64,000 nt of DNA from Antedon mediterranea. Its lineage: Eukaryota > Echinodermata > Crinoidea > Comatulida > Antedonidae. Below are positions 56,978 to 64,000 of the stretch, piece by piece. The notes beneath the pieces are model-generated. The model made no database searches. It worked only from the letters and a program-made list of their open reading frames with translations, and was not told the DNA's origin. Location: assembly GCF_964355755.1 (NCBI RefSeq), contig NC_092672.1, forward strand, positions 23,434,501 to 23,498,500, read 5' to 3'. A program made the position numbers and the translations under genes. Numbering within the stretch: the stretch's first letter is position 1; every line of letters starts with the position of its first letter.

Positions 56978-59689
56978 TATTTCATATTCTATTTTAATAA
57001 ATGATATACAATCTTTTTTGTATTGTATTTATGTTGTCTATTTTCTTTTAAATCTCAATGTGAGTCACAAGTAAACTCATTATATAATGTTAAGGTAAAT
57101 TGGTTGGTTTCAACATAGGCAATTGACTATGGTTCCAAAATAATAAATGATGTTTGTTATTATTATGGTATCTCTGAATTTAGTAAATGACTTGGCTATT
57201 GACTTGCCTAATGCAAATGAGATCATTTGTAGAAATTAGACTTACAGAATTCGATTAATGGCCAATATCACCTTTTTATGATTGACAGACTTACTAAACA
57301 GGACGAAAGGTATGGAGATGGGATCATTCACTGTATAACAGCAATTATATAAATCTCCACCATATTTTCGACCCCTGGTGTGTAATTTTTCAATATAAAA
57401 TTGACTAATGGTTGCCAAGGTATGGGACATATTTTTAGTATAGTATCATTATGTCTATAATTATATTTTGTATTAGAAAACTTTTGGCTAATTTTTATTT
57501 TGTTTACTTGCATGTTTGTGGAAATACAATTTTTTTTAAAGAATAAAAAAACCTGACATAGTTCATATTTTGACACACCACCTGATTATGCAAATTATGT
57601 ATTACATTCTCATTTGGTTGGCATAGCTTAATAGTGTTTATCCTTAAAATTCAGGAAAGTCACATAGCCTATCATGTGCGGCCCATCAATAAACATCAGT
57701 GTGCCAAATGTGAGCATGTACTGTTCAGTCGTTTTGGAGGAGATATGTAAAATACGCGAACAATTTAGTAGCATTAATATATAGATTGCTTTATACATTG
57801 ATACCATAAATTATGAGCAAGAAAAACTGCACTTACAGATATTTGTGTCCCTACCCCAAAATTGTCCAAAACTGTGGAACTGATTGGTATAATTAGAAAT
57901 GCGTTAAAATCCCACCTTAGGCATGAGAATATGTAATGTTAACATTGATTTTTGTGTTCACTGGATATAGATGACAAAATATGTACATAGTGTAGACCTC
58001 TCATATCCCATGTACTGTATTGTGTTGCTTGTAACCCGTTTTTCCCTTCACTTCTTCAATGCTCAAACTTGTGGCCATGTCAAAAACTTATAATCACAAG
58101 ATGATTCCTGATTCCTGATTCTTGTTAATCTTCCTCTGGCCAACAGAATAGACCACTTTCATTACTCTAGTGTGCAAGGCTATCAAACAACTTGATAGCC
58201 TTGGTCTGTGTCCCTTCTTTAAAGTTGTCTTTTCTATAAATATATTGGGTTGGATGGAACAACTCAGTCACAATGTACTTCATCGAAGTGAAAATCTAAA
58301 TTTGTGAACTATGATCTAATCGGATGCTATAAAGGATATTACTTTTATAATTTACAGTCACTTTCTTTTTTATGCAAACAAATAGAATAAAAGAATACTA
58401 AAATCAAACATTGAAAAGTCATTTTGTAGTTTTAATCAGGTTATTTCAAAAATAGTGATTTAGCTTATAAAAAATAAAAAACAGTAAATCAAATAAAAAC
58501 CCATTGAATTTCAGACAATGGGCTTCAAGTTTACTACTTTTTTTAAAAATTTTATTAGGTTAAATAATTTTTTGTTTCCATATCAATTTTTTTGTCCAAC
58601 TAGTGTAACATTAAAAAATAAAAAAAAATATGTGGGGATCATTTAAGCATTTGACCTTTAACATTGTATCTACAGAAGAAAGCACAGATAAAATGTTATT
58701 TTAAAGCTTTAAGGCCACATTTATATTTGTACCTAATACATTCTTATTCAAAATACTCAAGTTTAAGATATAAAATAATTGTATATAGTGTAATAAATTG
58801 ACCATTGACCTAGACTCCAAAGGCAAAATTAAATTAGTATTCTGAATTTTAAGAATAATGTTTGTATGTGTTTCTTTCATTCTTTACAAAAGCTTAGTGG
58901 TTAAAGAGGTAATTATGGAAAAGGTTTTCAAATGGCAGCCATTTTGAAATTATGAAATATAAGTAATTAGAGTAGGCCTACTAATAAACAACCCAGGGTA
59001 GATTTTAGATACTAATATCTATATAGCGCTATATTTTAGTATGTTTTAACAACAAAAAAACATTTTGGACAGAAAAAGCTATACCACCTATTTCTATATT
59101 ACAAATAAGATGTGAAAATGCAAATTTCAATTATTTATCTAGAAACACTACACAGAAATTACATGATGCCCCATGATAACCTTTCAAAAAACCATGCCTG
59201 CACCCTGGTTGCTTTGAAGTGTTACCGTCGGAGTTACAGCTCTTTGAAAAACATACAAAAATTCCCATGTATGAAATTCCTGAAAACACCCATAAGAAAA
59301 ATAATGGTATTTCCTAAATTCAATAATTGATTTACGTAAATTTTTGTTTTACATTAGGGCAAGATTGGTACAAAAAGATTTCACAAAAACAATTCACAAA
59401 TTCTGTGCCATATCTAAGTAAGGACAAAATTCACATGCCAAAATGGTAAAATCACGTCAACCATTAATTTTTTTTCAAAAATTTCAGTTTTGTTATATTT
59501 ACCTAAAGTGTGAATAATTACCAAAGTACGAAGAAAATTCATTTTTTGGCATTTGGCCACATTATGTTGATATTTGTAGTCAACCGCTCTTAAGACGTGC
59601 TTACATCCTCAAAATGCACTCTCGTAGACGTCATTAAGAGTGAAAAAAAAACATTCATTTTAGATTTGACCAACAATTCTCCAATCAAA

Positions 59690-59870
59690 TGACAAGAATT
59701 CGAGTAACTGAGCTCAACTGACAGGCACACAAAAAATTTCAACACAAGCTTAGTTCCTTTCAGTTCTATTGTTTCGGGACTGAAAGAAACCGAATGCAAC
59801 TTTAAATCATGTCACACGTGCAGTAAGGGTGACCACGACCATATAAGCTTACCTTACAGACGGTCACAAC
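59690..59870 (+). repeat. CAACTGA-rich dispersed repeat, copy 2
   Basis: Partner of 48100-48290, in the intergenic region between the two genes. Confidence 0.55.
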
Positions 59871-60006
59871 ACAACGCACATACAGTCTTATGACTTATTT
59901 CCAATGGAATGGTGTCGGGAACACACACAAAGTTTGAATCTGTAAATGATCCTAAATGCATGGGACATAAAAATCACAAACTTAAATCATATTTCTGAGA
60001 ATTATT

Positions 60007-60012
60007 TTTATT
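60007..60012 (-). other. Candidate poly(A) signal of the myosin gene
   Basis: AATAAA on the minus strand, about 370 bp after the myosin stop. Weak for the same reason as any hexamer in AT-rich sequence. Confidence 0.25.
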
Positions 60013-60377
60013 TACTGAAATTATATTGTTAGTTTTACATGATTTCTTTATAATAAAATTAAAAATTTGGATAATTTCATATTCATTGACATGAAACTTA
60101 CTCATGCGTGAAAACCAAATCAAAGCTGAAAGAGCTCCACAAAGACCCTGAATTCTTACAGTGTAATGGATGTTAAGTTTTGTAATTGTACAACAATTGT
60201 ATTATTGTTTGTATTGTGAATACAAATTGCTACGACAGCACACGCATGTAAAAATTGAATTGTATCAATATTCATTTTTCTTTCAACATATACAGTAGAC
60301 AATTTGCGGCATTTGACACAACCTTGATACTGGTGGTAGTTCCTGGATTAACATACTTAATCCTGACATAAACTGCA

Positions 60378-61097
60378 TTATAGCCTAACTGGACCATGAT
60401 ACAGCAAACCAAGTAACGCAATACCAAAAGCTATATCAACTGCAGGAGTTGTTGTAACTTGCACAAACTTGTTATTGATGGTAGTAGTTCCTTGATTTAC
60501 AGGCTCCCCTTCAACATGTCTACCATTCTGGTGCTCAGTAACTATTGGTTTATGTGTAGCACATTGTTCATCTGAGCTCTTCTTTTGAGATATTTCATCC
60601 CCATCTTTCTTTTGTTCAATGTTAACTATTGTATTTCCCTCACTTCTACCACTATTACAGTTCAGGTTACCATTTTCATGAAATTGTATTCTAGAATTGT
60701 TATTTACATTTTCTGGTTCTTCAATTTCATTGATGCTTTTATCGGTAAACTTATCTCTCTTGTCTTGATCTTCAACTTCTTTACTGGTAAACTTATCTCT
60801 CTTGTCTTGATCTTCAACTTCTTTACTGGTAAACTTATCTCTCTTGTCTTGATCTTCAACTTCTTTACTGGTAAACTTATCTCTCTTGTCTTGATCTTCA
60901 ACTTCTTTACTGGTAAACTTATCTCTCTTGTCTTGATCTTCAACTTCTTTGGTACCATTGCTTGAACTAATCACTGACAGGTTACTGTCATGAGGTTCAT
61001 TATCCAGTGATACTGCTGACAGTATACCTTCTGTTAATATGCTATTGTTTTGTTGCGATTGTTCATCATTGCATTCTTGCACATCAGAATCAGCAAA
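60378..61097 (-). CDS. Myosin terminal exon: repeat-bearing tail and stop
   Basis: 720 nt, acceptor TTTTTACCAG, phase 0. It is a hydrophilic, acidic, Asn/Ser/Gln-rich tail with five tandem copies of a 14-residue unit ([14 protein letters not shown]). It ends [21 protein letters not shown]-like: 15 hydrophobic residues, then HGPVRL and stop TAA (60378-60380). Inference: a possible tail anchor or amphipathic membrane helix. No known tail domain is recognised. Confidence 0.8.
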   Translation of the reverse strand, partial: FADSDVQECNDEQSQQNNSILTEGILSAVSLDNEPHDSNLSVISSSNGTKEVEDQDKRDKFTSKEVEDQDKRDKFTSKEVEDQDKRDKFTSKEVEDQDKRDKFTSKEVEDQDKRDKFTDKSINEIEEPENVNNNSRIQFHENGNLNCNSGRSEGNTIVNIEQKKDGDEISQKKSSDEQCATHKPIVTEHQNGRHVEGEPVNQGTTTINNKFVQVTTTPAVDIAFGIALLGLLYHGPVRL

Positions 61098-63931
61098 CTG
61101 GTAAAAATAAATGTTAAATTGTATTAAATTGTATCAAGAAAAAAAATATTAGATTAAAAATCATAAACTGAATGTTTATTATTTGAATATGGAGAATATT
61201 TCATGAAAATTAACTGATTGACCATTTAATGAGGCGGAACCAAGCACAGGCAATCTCTCAGTAAATGAAATATACTCTATTCAACATTATTAGTTTTATA
61301 GCACAGTACATATGATGATGTGTTAATTTAACATCATTAAAGTAAGTACATGTAAATGAGGATGTGTTAGTGATGAAGGAACATACTTCACATTGTAAAG
61401 TTTGTTGGTGCAGCGAAGATTGTAAATTGCGAATTTTAAGTAAAGGCCTACCTCGTCTGAATTCAATTCATTTAATTGTTCATCTAACTTGCGTTGGTGT
61501 AAACGAATTGAATATCCAATCATAGCATACTGTATGACACGTGCTGCCTCATGTCGTCTCTTTACATCTTCCCTCACCTTCCAGCCTCTAAAACCTACAA
61601 CATATCAATTACTAATTAGTGACTCGGCATCATAGCATACTGTATGACACGTGCTGCCTCATGTTGTCTCTTTACATCTTCTCTCACCTTCCAGCCTCTA
61701 AAACCTACAACATATCAATTACTAATTAGTGACTCAGCATCATAGCATACTGTATGACACGTGCTGCCTCATGTCGTCTCTTTACATCTTCTCTCACCTT
61801 CCAGCCTCTAAAACCTACAACATATCAATTCTAATTAGTGAAAATTAGTGGCTTGGTTTGGTAACAGCATGATGCCTGCAAGATATTTGTCAAAACACTA
61901 TTACAATCAATACCTGCTTGAATGATGACCACAGCTGCCTCTTGTTTACTTTTGGTTGCCAGGATCTTCCTCCACCACATCTGTATTACACCAGCACTTA
62001 AATTGAATTCCTTCAATCTTGCAACTTCAAGTTCATCCAACTAAATGAAAAATAACGGAATATAATAAATATACAATGATGCAGATTCTTACTTACTTTT
62101 TAACACTAACAAGCTAAAAACTAAAAGCTAAAAGTATTATAATTTGGTGCTACAACTTTTTCATAATGTTATAAGATAGGAATTTTACTGATTTTCAATG
62201 ACTTACACACATTTAACTGGGTAACAATTTTTTAATAAAATGGTATTTTTTAAATTGTGTCAAATTGATTGTTCTTTTCTTTTTTATATTTATATACTTT
62301 TTTTAAAAAGAAAAATGTCTCAATTTTACATAATTATTTAGTCAATTTTGGTGAATTTCCTATCTTATACTACAAAAATATTCCTGTAGCACTACTTTTA
62401 AAAATAAAGGTTTATTTTACGACACTCATTCAGCTCTACTGCAAAGGTTTATATTATACAGATATTGCCTGCTTAGAGGTGAAATATAAAAATTGACATC
62501 CCCGAGGGAACGATATTTTTCTCGAGGAACTATATTACATCTGTTATATTAAAATATGTGGCAAAGTGTAAGTAGACTTGGCTGGGTCGGCAAGCCTAGT
62601 TCACCTTACCTTGGCGAAAAATGACCGTATAAAGTCAAATAATTGATGATTCCTTTGCCATAAAATATTCACTTAAACTAATTAAAATTTAATTTATTCT
62701 ACTGCAAATATAAAATAATTAAAGTATTATTAAACTACTATTAAGTACCTGTCCCTCTCTTAGGAATATCTTTGTTTTTCCCAACAAAAAGCATTTCATT
62801 TTATTTTCTTTGTCTGCTTCAGCTAAAACCAGATTCGTAATAACAGCACATTTACTTTTTGTATCCAAATCTTTTACATCTTCTGAGTTTGACCTTATTA
62901 ATAATTCATACCTCTTAAGAAAATCACTGTACAGCATTCTATAAGAAAATTTTCATTATCGTTGAGAATCAAGTAAAACAAACAACACACTGGCAAGTAT
63001 GTTAGTAGGTGTTTAACATGTACAGTATGCACAGGGATATATATAGTATATATTATAAACATCACAGGCACAGAATAAATTCAATACCGCCCTGAAATTT
63101 AATTAATTAATTTGAAACGATAAAGATGAGGAAATCTGTGAGAATGAGAAAAGGTTGCCCCCACTGAGATTCAAACCCAGAACCTTCTGCTTGATATGCA
63201 GATATCCTAACCATTAGACCACTGGGGCTTTTCATGGTATTGTTCAAACTAGATTGGATAGCAATAGCACTCTTGGTGTCGTACGGCGAAACAGCACTAG
63301 TTCCTCAGTTGTACGCACTCGCACTAGAGATCAAATTGTAAGTCTTAGAGCAAGCTATTTGATTGGTAATAGTAAAAAATACAATAAAAATACAAATTAC
63401 GACGCACCGACGATTTTGGTTTTTGCTTAATTATTCAATATCGAAAATTTTTAGCCAGCGTATCAAACAAAAACAAATAGCTGTAAAGCTGACCTGGTAG
63501 GGAAGCATTGTACCGATCTGAATTGTTTCAAGTGAACTTAACTAACAAGGGTATCAACCAGTCATAGATTAGATAGGTGCATTATTAGTATAAAAAGAAC
63601 ACAAAACAATAGCTGTAAGCTGACCTGGTAGGGAAGCCTGTTGCACTAATCTCAATTGTTTCAAGTTAACTTAACTAACCAGGGTATCAACCAGTCATAG
63701 ATGGGTGCATTGTTAGTATAAAAAGAACACAAAACAATAGCTGTAAGCTGACCTGGTAGGGAAGCCTGTTGCACTAATCTCAATTGTTTCAAGAACACCG
63801 CAAGCACGTAGTTGATTTATAACATGAAGATTATCAAAGCTGTCTGGTTGACACTCAAGACTTGGTTTGATACAGCGGATGTAGTGAGGTGTTGTTTCAT
63901 GTAAAGTAGCCATAAGACTGTCCAATGAATT
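60378..63931 (-). CDS. Unconventional myosin heavy chain, 3' part (motor end, three IQ motifs, repeat-bearing tail)
   Basis: Joined minus-strand exons 63753-63931, 62749-62938, 61914-62040, 61452-61594, 60378-61097 give 1359 nt (452 residues plus stop) in one frame. The start of the protein lies beyond the window. Order: end of the motor ([49 protein letters not shown]; residues 1-123), a lever arm with three IQ-like motifs ([31 protein letters not shown]; about 124-200), and a hydrophilic tail with five 14-residue repeats and a short hydrophobic C-terminus (432-446). Known: myosins hydrolyse ATP to move on actin, and IQ motifs bind calmodulin-like light chains. The class cannot be fixed from this part. 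No SH3, MyTH4-FERM or coiled coil is visible. The gene converges with the Roco gene. Confidence 0.87.
60744..60953 (-). repeat. Coding minisatellite, 42 bp x 5
   Basis: Unit starts (plus strand) at 60744, 60786, 60828, 60870 and 60912, exactly 42 bp apart, so 14 residues per copy with no frame change. The copies look nearly identical, which implies recent expansion or ongoing homogenisation. Copy number is likely to vary between individuals. Confidence 0.92.
61452..61594 (-). CDS. Myosin exon: second and third IQ motifs
   Basis: 143 nt, acceptor ATGTTGTAG, donor GTAGGC. It completes [11 protein letters not shown] (consensus IQxxxRGxxxR) and carries [19 protein letters not shown]. The 5' part of this exon plus its acceptor is present in two more upstream copies (61629-61846). 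Confidence 0.88.
61519..61846 (-). repeat. 110-bp tandem triplication across a myosin exon border
   Basis: Copies begin at 61519, 61629 and 61739 (period 110). The first lies in the real exon; the other two carry an acceptor and about 25 codons of the IQ exon but lack its donor. Reading on from these copies meets TAA after the codons for ...AMMLSH, so use of them would truncate the protein unless the internal GTGAGA serves as a donor. Confidence 0.9.
61914..62040 (-). CDS. Myosin exon: first IQ motif
   Basis: 127 nt, acceptor TTCATTTAG, donor GTATTG, phase 0 in and phase 1 out. It reads [41 protein letters not shown], giving a first IQ-like motif ([12 protein letters not shown]) and the start of the second. 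Confidence 0.9.
62041..62748. other. Myosin intron, AT-rich
   Basis: About 700 bp with no recognisable element. The short plus-strand open frame at 62269-62496 is low-complexity and not credible as a gene. Confidence 0.55.
62749..62938 (-). CDS. Myosin exon: converter and end of motor
   Basis: 190 nt, acceptor TTTCTTATAG, donor GTACTT. It completes [18 protein letters not shown] and ends [18 protein letters not shown], the FLKRYxLL and GKTKVFLR landmarks that close every myosin motor. Confidence 0.92.
62939..63752. other. Myosin intron with tRNA-like gene and exon-border repeats
   Basis: About 800 bp holding the tRNA-like gene at 63157-63228 and the two extra copies of the motor exon border. 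No other coding signal is seen. Confidence 0.6.
63157..63228 (-). tRNA. tRNA-like gene in a myosin intron (anticodon position reads ATC)
   Basis: 72 nt that fold as a cloverleaf on the minus strand: acceptor arm GCCCCAG / TGGGGGC (one mismatch, one G-U), D arm GTCT...GGAT, anticodon arm TCTGC-ATATCAA-GCAGA (five perfect pairs), T arm CTGGG-TTTGAAT-CTCAG. The body resembles Glu/Asp tRNAs. A TTTT pol III terminator follows within about 5 nt. Anticodon ATC would read Asp GAU, but eukaryotic tRNA-Asp uses GTC, so this may be a pseudogene or a tRNA-derived repeat. Confidence 0.55.
63481..63794 (-). repeat. About 130-bp tandem triplication across a myosin donor site
   Basis: Copies begin at 63481, 63613 and 63741 (spacing 132 and 128). 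Each holds the last ~40 nt of the motor exon (encoding ISATGFPTR in the intact copy), the donor GTCAGC and the start of the intron. Only the 63741 copy is joined to the rest of the exon. The copy at 63481 is the most diverged. Confidence 0.88.
63753..63931 (-). CDS. Myosin exon: relay/converter part of the motor
   Basis: 179 nt, acceptor ATATCTTAG, donor GTCAGC. It includes [20 protein letters not shown] then [13 protein letters not shown] and [20 protein letters not shown], near-consensus myosin motor sequence ([10 protein letters not shown], QLRxxGVLExIxIxxxGFPxR). The last Arg codon is split after two bases. The 3' end of this exon with its donor is repeated twice downstream (63481-63740). 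Confidence 0.92.
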
Positions 63932-64000
63932 CTAAGATATAAGATACAATTGTTAGATTGTTACCCCAAAGATTACATGTAAAAACTAAATGGTATCAAC

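Larger units (their letters stand above)
56335..60377. other. Convergent intergenic region / 3' UTRs
   Basis: Both genes point into this AT-rich 4-kb stretch. No convincing open frame or extra exon was found. A CAACTGA-rich repeat at about 59690-59870 is related to 48100-48290. The Roco 3' UTR should start at 56335 if the TGA at 56332 is used. Confidence 0.6.

Noticed and set aside
60585-60965. 126-residue plus-strand frame opposite the myosin repeats
   Set aside because: It is the antisense of the 42-bp coding minisatellite; repeated [11 protein letters not shown] blocks are a shadow of the real frame.

Overview
This is a strongly AT-rich animal genomic window. It holds two intron-rich genes that face each other, separated and interrupted by long introns full of transposon remnants, inverted-repeat elements and minisatellites. 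There are no bacterial-type gene clusters, rRNA genes or CRISPR arrays. The gene style (one ankyrin repeat per 99-nt exon, introns of 9-14 kb), a Roco protein with a death-fold tail, and the recurrent word TAGGCCTA suggest a marine invertebrate deuterostome, perhaps an echinoderm. That species guess is low confidence.

Plus strand, 1590-56334: the 3' part of a Roco-family gene. I assembled 22 exons by hand, with GT/AG boundaries and one continuous frame of 1061 codons plus stop. Four clear ankyrin-type exons and two degenerate ones (1590, 10754, 24932, 37990, 39663, 40922) lead into a Roc GTPase domain (P-loop in the exon at 41876, DYAGQ in the exon at 43039, THVDK in the exon at 47282). A COR domain follows (49315-51810), then a Ser/Thr/Ala-rich linker containing a tandemly duplicated mini-exon, then a death effector-like domain (DED) at the C-terminus (55802-56334). 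The 5' end lies outside the window. The order resembles the back half of DAPK proteins (ANK-Roc-COR-death domain), but the last domain reads as a DED. This is the most interesting gene here: a GTPase scaffold apparently wired to the FADD/caspase-8 type of adaptor fold.

Minus strand, 63931-60378: the 3' part of an unconventional myosin heavy chain (end of the motor, three IQ motifs, a low-complexity tail with five 14-residue repeats, and a short hydrophobic C-terminus). Two of its exon/intron borders have been tandemly triplicated (period 110 bp and about 130 bp), leaving partial exon copies in the introns. A tRNA-like gene on the same strand sits in one intron. The two genes converge on a 4-kb intergenic stretch (56335-60377).

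Repeat landscape: a 535-bp terminal-inverted-repeat (TIR) element (14238), a 471-bp one (20225), a 1.67-kb TTAA-flanked one (26322), a Helitron-type 3' end abutting a 70-bp tandem array (28451-28791), a pair of oppositely oriented C-rich/G-rich minisatellites (29340-31342) enclosing a 410-bp TIR element with a 9-bp target duplication, a degenerate array invaded by a 5'-truncated non-LTR retrotransposon (31750-35560), an 89-bp x7 satellite (46152), a 561-bp foldback element (47525), a 43-bp x14 satellite (52148), and three copies of a roughly 1-kb unidentified repeat (23625, 44252, 53170). All coordinates were read by eye and none has been tested against transcripts or databases.
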